Shown here: positions 36,822 through 46,342 of the stretch, one piece after another
Layout of the letters: every line of letters starts with the position of its first letter
Position numbering within the stretch: the stretch's first letter is position 1
Assembly (NCBI RefSeq): GCF_020781975.1
Contig: NZ_JAJGNI010000008.1
Location: 148,006-212,005 of the forward strand
DNA length: 64,000 bases
Reading direction: 5' to 3'
Origin: Microbacterium schleiferi
GTDB lineage: Bacteria > Actinomycetota > Actinomycetes > Actinomycetales > Microbacteriaceae
Translations under genes and position numbers: made by a program
Notes under the pieces: model-generated
The model's input: only the letters and a program-made list of their open reading frames with translations
Databases searched by the model: none
Told to the model about the DNA's origin: nothing

Positions 36822-37856
36822 TCATCGGCCCTTCTCGTCCTCAGCCAGCAGTCCGGTGAGGTAGCGCGCTACCGCCCGCACCGCCGCAAGGTTGCTGGGA
36901 TAGTCCATTCGGGTCGGACCCATCAGGCCAACACGGGCTCTGGCGCCCGTCGCATCGTAGTCACTCGCGATGACAGATGCCTCAGACAGCCCGAATGCCT
37001 CATTCTCGCGTCCGATGCTGGCCGCCAGCCCGTTGTCGTCGGCGACCATTTCGCCCATCAGGCGAAGGATGGTCACCTGCTCTTCGATCGCCTCCAGGAG
37101 CGGGTAGATGCTTCCCCGGAAGTCGCTCTCGCGCCGGGCGAGATTTGCTGCGCCGGCCATGACGAGCCGATCCTGTCGAAACTCGTCGAGCTCCTCCTGG
37201 ACGACCCGAAGAATCTCGGTCACCGCCGACTGGTGGGCGGTTCGCGCGTCGCTGTCGGCTTGCTCCTCGACGCGCTTCGCGCCCTGACGCACGCTTCGCC
37301 CAACGAGCAGTGTCGACACCTCGGCGCGCACGCGTGCGAGATCCGTCTCGTCGAGGGCCACGGTCAGAAGCGCAAGTCGCTGCGACACGCGTCCGGTGTC
37401 AGTCACGACGATGACGAGCACCCGGGAAGGCTCGAGCGCAACGAGCTCGACGTGCGTGATGGTCGCCTTGGAAAACGAGGGATACTGCACGATCGCCACC
37501 TGACCGGTGAGCTGCGTGAGTGCCCGCACGGTTCGCGCCAGCGCATCATCGAGGTCACCGGGCCCCTGCAGGAAGCTCGCGATTGCGGCGCGCTGGGCGG
37601 GCGAAAGAGGCCGGATTTCGGCGAGGTGGTCGACGAAGACGCGGTACCCCTTGTCGGTCGGGACGCGGCCCGAGGAGGTGTGGGGCGCCGCGATGAGTTC
37701 TTCGTCTTCGAGAAGCGCCATGTCGTTGCGGATGGTGGCTGCTGATACGCCGAACGCGTGGCGCTCGACGATGGCCTTGCTTCCGACGGGCTCGCGGGTA
37801 TCGACGTAGTCCTGCACGATCGCCCGGAGCACCTGAAGCCCACGCTCGCTGACCAT
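36822..37856 (-). CDS. hrcA: Heat-inducible repressor HrcA
   Basis: A winged-helix repressor of 344 residues binding CIRCE elements. The DNA-binding part holds EPVGSKAIVERHAFGVSAATIRNDMALLEDEE. The later IDD and effector domains run to the end. GGAGG lies before the ATG. Its own promoter contains a CIRCE box over the -10, so it is autoregulated along with dnaJ and probably the genes down to era. Confidence 0.96.
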   Translation of the reverse strand: MVSERGLQVLRAIVQDYVDTREPVGSKAIVERHAFGVSAATIRNDMALLEDEELIAAPHTSSGRVPTDKGYRVFVDHLAEIRPLSPAQRAAIASFLQGPGDLDDALARTVRALTQLTGQVAIVQYPSFSKATITHVELVALEPSRVLVIVVTDTGRVSQRLALLTVALDETDLARVRAEVSTLLVGRSVRQGAKRVEEQADSDARTAHQSAVTEILRVVQEELDEFRQDRLVMAGAANLARRESDFRGSIYPLLEAIEEQVTILRLMGEMVADDNGLAASIGRENEAFGLSEASVIASDYDATGARARVGLMGPTRMDYPSNLAAVRAVARYLTGLLAEDEKGR

Positions 37857-37907
37857 GTCGCCTCCTTCCGCATCCGGCGTCGGCCGTCTGAGCGGCTCGA
37901 CGTGGCA

Positions 37908-37934
37908 CTGGCACTCACATCCTCAGAGTGCCAA
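37908..37934. promoter_or_regulatory. CIRCE operator of hrcA-dnaJ
   Basis: CTGGCACTC, 9-nt spacer, GAGTGCCAA. The spacing and arms match CIRCE (TTAGCACTC-N9-GAGTGCTAA) except for GG/CC in place of AG/CT. It lies 52 nt before the hrcA start. Confidence 0.9.
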
Positions 37935-37939
37935 TTCTA
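37934..37939 (-). promoter_or_regulatory. -10 hexamer of hrcA
   Basis: TAGAAT on the minus strand directly abuts and shares one base with the CIRCE box, so bound HrcA would block the promoter. Confidence 0.7.
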
Positions 37940-37966
37940 GCGGATGCCTCTCCCCCGCGCCCCAGA

Positions 37967-39175
37967 TCACGACGTCAGTGCGCGCACGACAGCGTCGGCC
38001 AGCAATCGTCCGGCGCGTGTGAGTACGAGGTTCCCGCGAACCGCCCCGCGGCCGTCCACGAGTCCGTCCGCGACGAGACCGGCGACGGCTTGTCGGCTTT
38101 CCGGTGCCAGCTCCGACACGGGCAGGCCCTCGACCGTACGCACCCGCAGCATCACCCGCTCAAGCAGTCGTGCATCCTCGTCGGGGATCTCCGAACCGGC
38201 CCCCGGCGAGTCACCGGCAGCCAGCCGCTGCGCGTAGGCGGCAGGATGCCGGACGTTCCAGAATCGAACCCCTCCGACATGGCTGTGAGCACCGGGACCG
38301 AACCCCCACCAGTCGTGTCCGCGCCAGTAGGCGAGGTTGTGCCGCGAGCGATCGGCGGGAGTCTTCGCCCAGTTGGATACCTCGTACCAGCCGTAGCCGG
38401 CTTCCTCGAACGCGGTGTCGGCGTGCTCGTACATGGCGGCCTGCAGGTCGTCGTCGGGTGTGCTGAGTTCTCCGCGTCGGATGCGGCGCTCCAGAGCGGT
38501 GCCCTCCTCGACGATCAGCGCGTAGGCCGAGATGTGGTCGGTCTCCAACGCGAGCGCGGCCTCGATGCTGCGTCGCCAGTGATCGAGCGTCTCTTCCGGG
38601 GCGCCGTAGATGAGGTCGACGCTCACTGACAGTCCGCTCTGCCGTGCCGCGCTCACCGCCGTTGCGACGTTCTCGGGCCGATGCGTGCGATCGAGCGTGC
38701 GAAGAACCTCCGGCACGGCCGACTGCATTCCGATGGACAACCTCGTGACTCCCGCACTGGCCAGTTCCTCCGTGACCTCGGGAGTCACGGTGTCGGGGTT
38801 TGCTTCGACGGTGACCTCGGCATCCGGCTCGAGCCCGAACCGATCCCGCAGGGTTGACAGGATGACCGCCAGATCGCGGGCGGGAAGCAGGGTCGGCGTT
38901 CCGCCCCCGAAGAAGACCGTGTTCAGCGGGCGCGGATGCGCGGAGAGCACACCCGAAGCAAGGTCGATCTCGCGAAGGAGCGTCCCTGCGTAGTCCTCGC
39001 GGCGCGCGCCACGCAACTCCTCGCCCGTATAGGTGTTGAAGTCGCAGTACCCGCAGCGAACGCGACAGAACGGGATGTGGACGTAGGCCGACAGCGGCGT
39101 GGCGGGGTCGATGACCGCACCGGGGAGCGATCCGTCGCGCGGAACGGGATCGCCGAGGGGAAGCGCTGCGCCCAT
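37967..39175 (-). CDS. hemW: HemW, heme chaperone/radical SAM protein
   Basis: A 402-residue radical-SAM protein. The 4Fe-4S motif is CRVRCGYC in HIPFCRVRCGYCDF; GGGTPTLL and the later TEELASAGVTRLSIGMQS follow. HemW binds heme and acts as a chaperone rather than a coproporphyrinogen oxidase. The ATG at 39175 overlaps the DUF1990 stop by one base (TGATG), so they are coupled. It sits between lepA and hrcA, as in many actinobacteria. Confidence 0.93.
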   Translation of the reverse strand: MGAALPLGDPVPRDGSLPGAVIDPATPLSAYVHIPFCRVRCGYCDFNTYTGEELRGARREDYAGTLLREIDLASGVLSAHPRPLNTVFFGGGTPTLLPARDLAVILSTLRDRFGLEPDAEVTVEANPDTVTPEVTEELASAGVTRLSIGMQSAVPEVLRTLDRTHRPENVATAVSAARQSGLSVSVDLIYGAPEETLDHWRRSIEAALALETDHISAYALIVEEGTALERRIRRGELSTPDDDLQAAMYEHADTAFEEAGYGWYEVSNWAKTPADRSRHNLAYWRGHDWWGFGPGAHSHVGGVRFWNVRHPAAYAQRLAAGDSPGAGSEIPDEDARLLERVMLRVRTVEGLPVSELAPESRQAVAGLVADGLVDGRGAVRGNLVLTRAGRLLADAVVRALTS

Positions 39176-39819
39176 CAGGGAGCGAACAAGGGCGATACCG
39201 CCGTCAGGTAGGCCCGGAAGAGCCGGCGCCGCCGCCCGCGAACGAAGCGCGGTACGAGCCGGTAGAGCGCCGAGACGGGGCGATCGAATGCGCGCACGGT
39301 GAACCAGACCTCGTCGTTGTCGCGCCACTCGATCAGGAACAGCTCCTCGCCGCTGACGACAGAGCCACCAACGGTGCCGAGCGCGAAAGCCGTGCGCCGG
39401 GGTTCTTCGACGGCCAGGATGACACGCAGTTCGGCATCCGCGCGGTATCCGCTGAGCCGGCCGGTGACGTGCACGGTCGCGCCGGCACTGACATACGGAG
39501 TGCCCTCGGCATCAAAGCGCTGCTCGGCTTCGCGACGCGACGGCGCGATCGGTGCGCCATCCGAGTCGTACGCGACCCCGGCGTAGCCGGACCCGGATGC
39601 CGGGCGGATGTCTGCCAACGACAACCCGGCGCCACGCAGCGGCGCCCACGCCAAGAGTGACTCGGTCGCCGACTCGAATCGTGCCTGGCCGCTTCCGATC
39701 CGCCAGGACTCTTCGGCGGGAATGCTCTTTTCCGGCGGGTACTGCATGAGGTCGGGAGCCTGAGTGGCCCCGACTGCTGCATAATCGACGGTCTCGTCCC
39801 GGAAGGTTCCGCGGCGCAT
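39175..39819 (-). CDS. DUF1990 family protein
   Basis: A 214-residue protein of the DUF1990 family: DYAAVGATQAPDLM at the start, GLSLADIRPASGSGY in the middle, and VSGEELFLIEWRDNDEVWFTVRAFDRP. The C-terminus is Arg-rich (RGRRRRLFRAYL). Plant members (UPF0548) have been linked to lipid or reactive oxygen processes, but bacterial function is unknown. It lies 10 nt after lepA and overlaps hemW by a single base. Confidence 0.88.
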   Translation of the reverse strand: MRRGTFRDETVDYAAVGATQAPDLMQYPPEKSIPAEESWRIGSGQARFESATESLLAWAPLRGAGLSLADIRPASGSGYAGVAYDSDGAPIAPSRREAEQRFDAEGTPYVSAGATVHVTGRLSGYRADAELRVILAVEEPRRTAFALGTVGGSVVSGEELFLIEWRDNDEVWFTVRAFDRPVSALYRLVPRFVRGRRRRLFRAYLTAVSPLFAP

Positions 39820-39829
39820 GGCGATCAGA

Positions 39830-41677
39830 CTACTTCTCTTTGCCCTCGACGTCGCCCGAGAGGGCTGCGATGAACGCCTCCTGTGGCACTTCGACGCGAC
39901 CCACCATCTTCATGCGCTTCTTACCCTCTTTCTGCTTTTCGAGGAGCTTGCGCTTGCGGGTGATGTCACCGCCGTAGCACTTTGCCAGCACGTCCTTGCG
40001 GATCGCGCGGATGTTCTCGCGAGCAATGATCCGCGCTCCGATGGCGGCCTGGATGGGCACTTCGAACTGCTGGCGCGGGATGAGTTTGCGCAGGCGCTCG
40101 GTCATCATCGTGCCGTACCCGTACGCCTTGTCGCGGTGGACGATCGAGCTGAAGGCGTCGACCTTCTCGCCCTGTAGCAGGATGTCGACCTTGACGAGGT
40201 CGGCGGTCTGCGACCCAGCCGGCTCGTAGTCGAGGCTCGCGTAGCCTTGCGTCTTCGACTTCAGCTGGTCGAAGAAGTCGAAGACGATCTCACCGAGCGG
40301 CATGTTGTAGCGCAGCTCGACGCGGTCCTCGCTGAGGTAATCCATGCCGAGGAGCGACCCGCGTCGGGACTGGCACAGCTCCATGACGGTACCCACGTAG
40401 TCCTTGGGCAGCAGGATGCCGACCTTCACCACCGGTTCCGAAACCTCGGCGACACGGCCGTCGGGGTATTCGCTGGGGTTGGTGACCGTCACGGTTTCTC
40501 CGGTGTCGGTCGTGACCGTGTAGGTCACCGACGGCGCCGTGGTGATGAGGTCGAGGCCGAACTCGCGGGACAGACGCTCGGTGATGATTTCGAGGTGCAG
40601 GAGGCCGAGGAATCCGCAACGGAATCCAAAGCCCAGCGCCACCGAGGTCTCGGGCTCGTACTGCAGCGAAGCGTCCGAGAGCTTGAGCTTGTCGAGCGCT
40701 TCGCGCAGATCCGCGTAGTCGCTGCCGTCGATCGGGTAGATGCCAGAGAAGACCATGGGCTTCGGGTCGGTGTAGCCCGGGAGTGCGTCGGATGCCGGCT
40801 TTCGCTGGTCCGTGATTGTGTCGCCGACCTTCGACTGGCGGACATCTTTCACGCCCGTGATCAGATAGCCGACCTCCCCGACGCCAAGACCCTTGGTCGG
40901 GGTCGGCTCGGGGCTGGAGACCCCGATCTCGAGCAGATCGTGCGCCGCCCGCGTTGACATCATCTGGATGCGCTGACGCGGCTCGAGCTTGCCGTCGACC
41001 ATTCGCACGTAGGTCACGACGCCTCGATAGGCGTCGTACACGGAGTCGAAGATCATGGCGCGGGCCGGCGCATCGGCGTCACCGGTGGGTGCCGGAATTT
41101 CGGCGACGAGCCGGTCGAGCAGCTCTTCGACGCCCTGACCGGTCTTGCCGCTGACGCGGAGCACATCGGCCGGGTCGCCGCCGATGAGGCTGGCGAGTTC
41201 TGCCGCGTACTTCTCGGGGTCGGCGGCGGGCAGGTCGATCTTGTTGAGCACGGGGATGATGTGCAGATCGTTCTCGAGCGCCAGATAAAGGTTCGCCAGG
41301 GTCTGCGCCTCGATGCCCTGCGCAGCATCCACGAGCAGGACCGCACCCTCGCACGCTGCGAGCGACCGTGAGACCTCGTAGGTGAAGTCGACGTGACCGG
41401 GAGTGTCGATCATGTTGAGGGCGAACGTGCCGGCATCCGTCTGCCAGGGCATCCGCACCGCCTGGCTCTTGATGGTGATTCCGCGCTCGCGTTCGATGTC
41501 CATGCGGTCCAGGTACTGCGCGCGCATGTCGCGATCGGAGACGACACCCGTGATCTGCAGCATGCGGTCGGCCAGGGTGGATTTGCCGTGGTCGATGTGC
41601 GCGATGATGCAGAAGTTGCGGATCTGCGCGGGCGGCGTGGCTGCCGGCTGCAGCGGCGTGGAGGCACGGGGGGACAT
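39830..41677 (-). CDS. lepA: Elongation factor 4 (LepA)
   Basis: A ribosomal GTPase of 615 residues, acting in translation fidelity or initiation under stress. The G1 loop AHIDHGKST is at 26-34, DTPGHVDF is G3, NKIDLP is G4, and the LepA-specific C-terminal domain ends with [27 protein letters not shown] 9 nt before the ATG is a candidate -10. It heads the lepA-DUF1990-hemW operon and is divergent from the hydrolase gene. Confidence 0.97.
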   Translation of the reverse strand: MSPRASTPLQPAATPPAQIRNFCIIAHIDHGKSTLADRMLQITGVVSDRDMRAQYLDRMDIERERGITIKSQAVRMPWQTDAGTFALNMIDTPGHVDFTYEVSRSLAACEGAVLLVDAAQGIEAQTLANLYLALENDLHIIPVLNKIDLPAADPEKYAAELASLIGGDPADVLRVSGKTGQGVEELLDRLVAEIPAPTGDADAPARAMIFDSVYDAYRGVVTYVRMVDGKLEPRQRIQMMSTRAAHDLLEIGVSSPEPTPTKGLGVGEVGYLITGVKDVRQSKVGDTITDQRKPASDALPGYTDPKPMVFSGIYPIDGSDYADLREALDKLKLSDASLQYEPETSVALGFGFRCGFLGLLHLEIITERLSREFGLDLITTAPSVTYTVTTDTGETVTVTNPSEYPDGRVAEVSEPVVKVGILLPKDYVGTVMELCQSRRGSLLGMDYLSEDRVELRYNMPLGEIVFDFFDQLKSKTQGYASLDYEPAGSQTADLVKVDILLQGEKVDAFSSIVHRDKAYGYGTMMTERLRKLIPRQQFEVPIQAAIGARIIARENIRAIRKDVLAKCYGGDITRKRKLLEKQKEGKKRMKMVGRVEVPQEAFIAALSGDVEGKEK

Positions 41678-41740
41678 ATCCGCACGATTCTACCGGCGTG
41701 CGCACTGTCGCATCGCCCCTGCCTCGGGGCGGCGGCGGGC

Positions 41741-41746
41741 TACTCT
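41741..41746 (+). promoter_or_regulatory. -10 hexamer of leaderless hydrolase gene
   Basis: TACTCT, 6 nt, ATG. This sets the ATG at 41753, removing an upstream stretch without similarity. Confidence 0.55.
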
Positions 41747-41752
41747 ACCGAC

Positions 41753-42478
41753 ATGGCGGTCGCGGTGGTTCTCGTTCACGGCATCCGCACCTCCCACACG
41801 ATGTGGCGGGCGCAAGAGCAGTACCTAACCGAACGCGGTAACCCCGTGACAGCCGTCGACCTCCCCGGGCACGGGTCACGGATGAGCGAGACGTTCTCAC
41901 TCAACGGTGCGTTCGCAACGATCGATGGGGCCGTTCGCCGCGCCGCCGAGGAACACGGCACCGTACTGCTCGTCGCTCACTCGATGGGCGGACTGCTCTC
42001 GATCGAGTACGCCGGGCAAGAGGATGCCCCTCCGATCGCCGGCCTGATCGCCGCATCATGCACCGCGATCCCGCGCGGTGCCGCTTTGCAGACGTACCGA
42101 CTGCTGGCGCGGGGCTTCGATTCGCTTCCGGATCGCGGAGCGTGGCTGAGCGAACGGGTGTTGGATGCCACCCTGCCGCCCGAGACGCGGGCGGACTTCG
42201 GCGCCGGGGGCTATGCACTCGACGCGCAAGACACGGCGCTGCGTAGCCTGTCGGTGCTGGATCTGCTGTCTGCACTGGGGCGTATCGGGGTTCCGCTGTG
42301 GTTCGTGAACGGACAGTTCGACCAGTTGCGGGTCAACGAGCGCCTGTTCACGCGGGTCGCACCGGATGCCGAGCTGATCGTTGTGCCGCGGACCAGCCAC
42401 TTGGTCACTGCCATGCGACCGCGCGTGTTCAACGCTGTCCTGAACCTCGCGCTCACGACCATCGAACAGACCTGGTAG
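41753..42478 (+). CDS. Alpha/beta hydrolase
   Basis: A small alpha/beta-fold hydrolase of 241 residues. The start [14 protein letters not shown] carries the oxyanion His-Gly; the nucleophile Ser is in [12 protein letters not shown]; the acid is probably the Asp in VNGQFDQL; the His is in [10 protein letters not shown]. Substrate is unknown. Its stop codon TAG is also the start of a TAGACT hexamer that serves rpsT. Confidence 0.85.
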   Translation: MAVAVVLVHGIRTSHTMWRAQEQYLTERGNPVTAVDLPGHGSRMSETFSLNGAFATIDGAVRRAAEEHGTVLLVAHSMGGLLSIEYAGQEDAPPIAGLIAASCTAIPRGAALQTYRLLARGFDSLPDRGAWLSERVLDATLPPETRADFGAGGYALDAQDTALRSLSVLDLLSALGRIGVPLWFVNGQFDQLRVNERLFTRVAPDAELIVVPRTSHLVTAMRPRVFNAVLNLALTTIEQTW

Positions 42479-42481
42479 ACT
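42476..42481 (+). promoter_or_regulatory. -10 hexamer of rpsT, overlapping the hydrolase stop
   Basis: TAGACT, whose TAG is the hydrolase stop codon. The rpsT leader is then about 100 nt and contains GGGTTTAACCC, a small hairpin that could be an S20 autoregulation site. Confidence 0.5.
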
Positions 42482-42585
42482 CGCTGATTGGCTTGTGTGT
42501 GGGTTTAACCCTCACGATCGCCGGTGGACGCCCCTCTCTCGTCGCCGGCAGTCCATCCATCACTCGAACGAAAGAACGTCTCCAC

Positions 42586-42846
42586 GTGGCGAACATCAAG
42601 TCGCAGATCAAGCGCAACAAGACCAACGAGAAGGCTCACGAGCGCAACAAGGCAGTCAAGAGCGCGCTGAAGACCGAGGTGCGTCGCACCCGCGAGGCCA
42701 TCGCCGCCGGCGACAAGGCCGCCGCCGAGAAGGCTCTGGCCACGGCGACCAAGAAGCTCGACAAGGCCGTCAGCAAGGGCGTCATCCACGCCAACCAGGC
42801 TGCCAACCGCAAGTCGTCGATCGCCAAGCAGGTCGCGGCGCTCTAA
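42586..42846 (+). CDS. rpsT: 30S ribosomal protein S20
   Basis: An 86-residue, Ala/Lys-rich helical ribosomal protein binding 16S rRNA early. It starts at a GTG with [15 protein letters not shown], and ends [14 protein letters not shown], both typical of the family. A weak GAAAG is the only ribosome site; use of GTG suits tight translation control known for S20. A strong terminator follows. Confidence 0.97.
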   Translation: MANIKSQIKRNKTNEKAHERNKAVKSALKTEVRRTREAIAAGDKAAAEKALATATKKLDKAVSKGVIHANQAANRKSSIAKQVAAL

Positions 42847-42860
42847 GCGTTACGGTTCAT

Positions 42861-42890
42861 ACAAAGCCCGCCCTTCGGGGCGGGCTTTGT
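42861..42890. terminator. Strong bidirectional terminator after rpsT/holA
   Basis: A perfect 13-bp stem ACAAAGCCCGCCC / GGGCGGGCTTTGT with loop TTCG, between convergent rpsT and holA. Confidence 0.9.
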
Positions 42891-42904
42891 CGTTTCTCCG
42901 ACCG

Positions 42905-43933
42905 TCAGCTCCCGAACTCGCTGCGCGTCGCGACCACCGTGACGAGCCGCTCGAGAGCGAAAATCGGGTCACGCGAGGCGCCCTTGACCTCGGCATCCGC
43001 TCGCGCCGCTGCCTGAATCGCCCGCCCGAGCGACTCCTCGTTCCACCCCGCGAGATCCCGGCGAGCCCGGTCGACCTGCCAGTCCTTCACGCCGATCCGG
43101 GCAGCGATCGCGGCGGATGACTCGCGCAGGCCGGCAACGCGCGCCATCGTTCGCAGCTTCGACGCGATCGCCGCGACAAGCGGCACCGGGTCGGCCCCGC
43201 TGGCTAAGGCGTGCCGCAGCGTGATGAGCGCCTCGCCGTAGCGTCCCGCGATAGCGGTGTCTGCCACAGCAAAGGCCGTGGTCTCAACGCGACCCCCGTA
43301 ATACCGCCGCACGATCTCTTCGGTGACATCGCCATCGACATCCGCGATCAGCTGCTGGCATGCTGCAGCAAGCTCTGTCAGATCGTCGGAGAATGCCGAG
43401 ACGAGGGCGCGGAGGGCGGCAGGCGCGATGCGCTTGTTCGCAGCGGCGAACTCGGCGGCGGCGAAGTCGTACCGGTCGCTATCCCGCTTGATGGCCGGGC
43501 ATGCGATCTCGACGGCATCCGCCGCGCCGCTGCGGATCGCATCGAGCAGCTTCTTTCCTCGCACACTCGCGCCGGTGTGCCGGAGCACGACGGTTGCGCC
43601 TTCCTGGGGTGCCTCGAGATAGGAAAGCGCTTCGGTGAGAAACGAGTCGGATGCCTTCTCGACCCCGAACACGCGCACGAGGCGCGGCTCGCCGAAGAGG
43701 GAGGGCGAGGTGACGGTCAGCAGCGTTCCCGCGAGGTAGTCGTCGGCGCGGAGGTCGGTCACCTCCACTGCCGGATCCTCGGCGCGCACGTAGTCCCGCA
43801 GGCCCGCGATGGCTCGCTCTGCACAGACGTCTTCGGGACCTGACACCAGCACGATGGGCGCGGGACGCGGATCGCGCCACGGCACCTGCCGGATCGCCGA
43901 CTTCGAAGTACTCGAGCGACGGGGTGCGGCCAT
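42905..43933 (-). CDS. holA: DNA polymerase III delta subunit
   Basis: Clamp-loader subunit that opens the sliding clamp, 342 residues. It matches HolA with PIVLVSGPEDVCAERAI near the N-terminus, VVLRHTGASVRGKKLLDAI, and the C-terminal helical collar KDWQVDRARRDLAGW. The ATG follows a TAGGCT hexamer by 6 nt; the TAG of that hexamer is the comEC stop. Its neighbours comEC and comEA are the normal context. Confidence 0.94.
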   Translation of the reverse strand: MAAPRRSSTSKSAIRQVPWRDPRPAPIVLVSGPEDVCAERAIAGLRDYVRAEDPAVEVTDLRADDYLAGTLLTVTSPSLFGEPRLVRVFGVEKASDSFLTEALSYLEAPQEGATVVLRHTGASVRGKKLLDAIRSGAADAVEIACPAIKRDSDRYDFAAAEFAAANKRIAPAALRALVSAFSDDLTELAAACQQLIADVDGDVTEEIVRRYYGGRVETTAFAVADTAIAGRYGEALITLRHALASGADPVPLVAAIASKLRTMARVAGLRESSAAIAARIGVKDWQVDRARRDLAGWNEESLGRAIQAAARADAEVKGASRDPIFALERLVTVVATRSEFGS

Positions 43934-43939
43934 GCCGAA

Positions 43940-43945
43940 AGCCTA
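43940..43945 (-). promoter_or_regulatory. -10 hexamer of holA, overlapping the comEC stop
   Basis: TAGGCT, 6 nt, ATG on the minus strand. The TAG is the comEC stop codon. Confidence 0.6.
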
Positions 43946-46330
43946 TCCGCCACCCACGACAGACGCGGTGCGCTCCCGCCACAGGGCGAGGGTGTCGCCC
44001 TCTCCGACGACCGCGACGATCCCATCTTGGTCGGTGCGTCCGACGGCGCTGCCCTGCAGCATCGCCAGCGTCGTTGCGGTGGGGTGCCCATAGGTGTTGT
44101 CGGCTCCCACGCCAATGAGCCCGATGCGCGGTGCGATCTGGTCGTACAGGCCAGGGTCCTGGTCAGCGCTGCCGTGGTGCGACACTTTGACGACCTCGAC
44201 GGCGCCGCGAATGCTCGCGCGCAGCATCCGTTGCGGATCCGCCGAGAGATCGCCGAGGAAGAGCGATCGGGGGACGCCGCCGCCTTCGATGCTCACGGTC
44301 ACCGACGAGTCGTTACCCGCAGCGAACAGTGCTGTCGCGCGCGGCCAGACCACACTCCATCGCGCGCCTCCGAGCGTGCCCGTCATGCCCTCCTGCGCCG
44401 ATACCACTTCCGCTCCAGCTTGCGCGAGATCTGCCAAGAGCCGTTCGTCGGCACTTCCGTCCGTCGGGCCGTGGAGCACGGTGGCGGCGCGACCTATCAC
44501 CGCCTCGGTGCCGCCCACGTGGTCTTTGTCGAAGTGAGTCAGCACGAGCAGGTCGAGCCGTGTGACGCCGACTCTGTCGAGGCATGCGCTCATCAGCGCG
44601 GGGTCGTGGCCCGTGTCGATGAGCGCCGTGACTCCTTCGCTACGAACGAGCACCGCGTCGCCCTGGCCCACATCGCACATCAGAATGGACCAGTCACCGG
44701 GGATCCCCCACCTCTGCGTGATCGTGGTGACCACCGTTGTGCAGGTGAAGACGGTGACGACAGCTGCGACCAGGAGCGCCGAACCGCGGCGGATGCGGGC
44801 GGACCGTCGATTCTGTCCTGGTAGGCCCAGCGCGAGGGCGACGAGTGCGCCCACCAGAGCCAGTGAGAGTGCACCGACCAGCCCGTCCGCCCAGGGAATC
44901 CGCGCGAAGGGCAACCCGCTGGCGACATCCGCGATCCCGGCGATCCACGTCGCCGGGAGCCACGCGAGTGCCGCCAGGCCGCTTTGAAGCACAGGGAATG
45001 GCGCGGCAAGGCAGGCGGCGAGCCCCAGCACCGTCGCTGCAGGGGCGGCGGGCGCTGCGAGCAGATTCGCTGGCACTCCCCAGAGCGGCACCGACGGATC
45101 GATCAGCACCAACAGCGGACCGCACGCCAGTTGCGCGGCAAGCGGCACCGAGAGGGCGAGCCCTAGCGGGGCAGGCATCACTCGCGTTAGCCCCGATGCG
45201 AGCGGCCGGGCGAGCGTCAGGAGGGCGGCCGTGGCAGCCACCGAGAGCGCGAACCCCAGAGAGCCCGCCAACCAGGGGTCGGCCAGGAGCAGGATGACGA
45301 CGGCCGCGCTCAGCAGGGCGACACCGGCGCCAGCGCGACCCAGAAGAACGGCGATCATGGCAATTCCGGCCATCATCGCGGCACGAACGACACTCGGCTC
45401 CGGCGTGACCAGAATGACGAACCCGACGAGCGCGCCGAGACCTGCGATCACACGCACGCGGCGGCCTGCTCCCAGCCCAGCCGCAACGACGAATGCGATC
45501 CCCACGACGAGCGCACAGTTGGCGCCAGAGACCGCGGTGAGGTGGGACAGCGAGGATGCCTTCATGTCGGCATCCGTCTGGGAGCTGACAGCTGACGTGT
45601 CCCCTACCGCGAGCCCCGGAACGAGCTCTCCCCCGCCGCCGGGAAGCCCCGCCGCGGCGCGGACGAGCGACTGCCGCAGGTCGGCTGCGAAGCGCAGGAT
45701 GCCGGTTGGCGGTTCGACGATCTCTGTCTCGTGCGCCAGGATCTGCACGACAGCACGATCGCCCGGATACGCCGGCCTGCTCGTTCCGCTCATGCGCACA
45801 CGTGCGCCGACATCCAGCGCGCTGCTGGCCTGCTCGCCCGACACGCGAACTGCCGCGTCAGTCCACCCGGTGAGAGCACCTCCATCGGTTCCGAGGAGTC
45901 GAATCGAGGCATCGAACGCGCGCTGACCGCCAGCGCGTGGCTCGACTTTCCCGCTGACGATCGCCTCGACCTCGACCACACGCGAGCCGCTCCCGAAGGC
46001 TTCTAGCGCGGCATCCCGCCCAGGCTGCGCCAACAACACATGGATGCCGACCGCAGCGCCCGCCGCGAGGGCCACGACAACAACAGACAAAACGCCCACG
46101 CTGGCCGGGGCACGCCGAGTCACGCCACCGAACTCCGGCGCAACGGTCGACGCACGCCGTCGCGAGAGCGCACCGAGCACAACGCCCCCGCCGATGCCGG
46201 CCGCCGCCAGCGCCCCGACCGTCATCGGCGCCAGCGCAGGAGCGTTCACCAGCACGAAAGCCGTCGCCCACGCCACCACTGCGGCCGGCACGAGCCGCGC
46301 GGCCCGCCACCGCCGCCCTCCCCTCAGCAC
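43943..46330 (-). CDS. comEC: ComEC/Rec2-family DNA uptake channel with beta-lactamase-like domain
   Basis: An inner-membrane protein of 795 residues. An N-terminal DUF4131-like part is followed by a Competence domain with about ten helices (SHLTAVSGANCALVVGIAF marks it). The last 260 residues are a metallo-beta-lactamase domain: DVGQGDAVLVRS, LIDTGHDP, LTHFDKDHVGG, and VVKVSHHGSADQD. It carries one DNA strand into the cell during transformation. GTG 46330 starts it, 12 nt after comEA. No pseudopilus genes are in the window. Confidence 0.93.
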   Translation of the reverse strand: MLRGGRRWRAARLVPAAVVAWATAFVLVNAPALAPMTVGALAAAGIGGGVVLGALSRRRASTVAPEFGGVTRRAPASVGVLSVVVVALAAGAAVGIHVLLAQPGRDAALEAFGSGSRVVEVEAIVSGKVEPRAGGQRAFDASIRLLGTDGGALTGWTDAAVRVSGEQASSALDVGARVRMSGTSRPAYPGDRAVVQILAHETEIVEPPTGILRFAADLRQSLVRAAAGLPGGGGELVPGLAVGDTSAVSSQTDADMKASSLSHLTAVSGANCALVVGIAFVVAAGLGAGRRVRVIAGLGALVGFVILVTPEPSVVRAAMMAGIAMIAVLLGRAGAGVALLSAAVVILLLADPWLAGSLGFALSVAATAALLTLARPLASGLTRVMPAPLGLALSVPLAAQLACGPLLVLIDPSVPLWGVPANLLAAPAAPAATVLGLAACLAAPFPVLQSGLAALAWLPATWIAGIADVASGLPFARIPWADGLVGALSLALVGALVALALGLPGQNRRSARIRRGSALLVAAVVTVFTCTTVVTTITQRWGIPGDWSILMCDVGQGDAVLVRSEGVTALIDTGHDPALMSACLDRVGVTRLDLLVLTHFDKDHVGGTEAVIGRAATVLHGPTDGSADERLLADLAQAGAEVVSAQEGMTGTLGGARWSVVWPRATALFAAGNDSSVTVSIEGGGVPRSLFLGDLSADPQRMLRASIRGAVEVVKVSHHGSADQDPGLYDQIAPRIGLIGVGADNTYGHPTATTLAMLQGSAVGRTDQDGIVAVVGEGDTLALWRERTASVVGGG

Positions 46331-46342
46331 ACGATGCCCCGC

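Noticed and set aside
35703..37745. A 680-codon plus-strand frame
   Set aside because: It is antisense to dnaJ and hrcA, both certain genes, and has no ribosome site or family match.
39175..39328. Extended N-terminus for HemW
   Set aside because: The extra 51 codons read through the DUF1990 gene and are Arg-rich with no similarity to HemW; the ATG at 39175 matches the family start.
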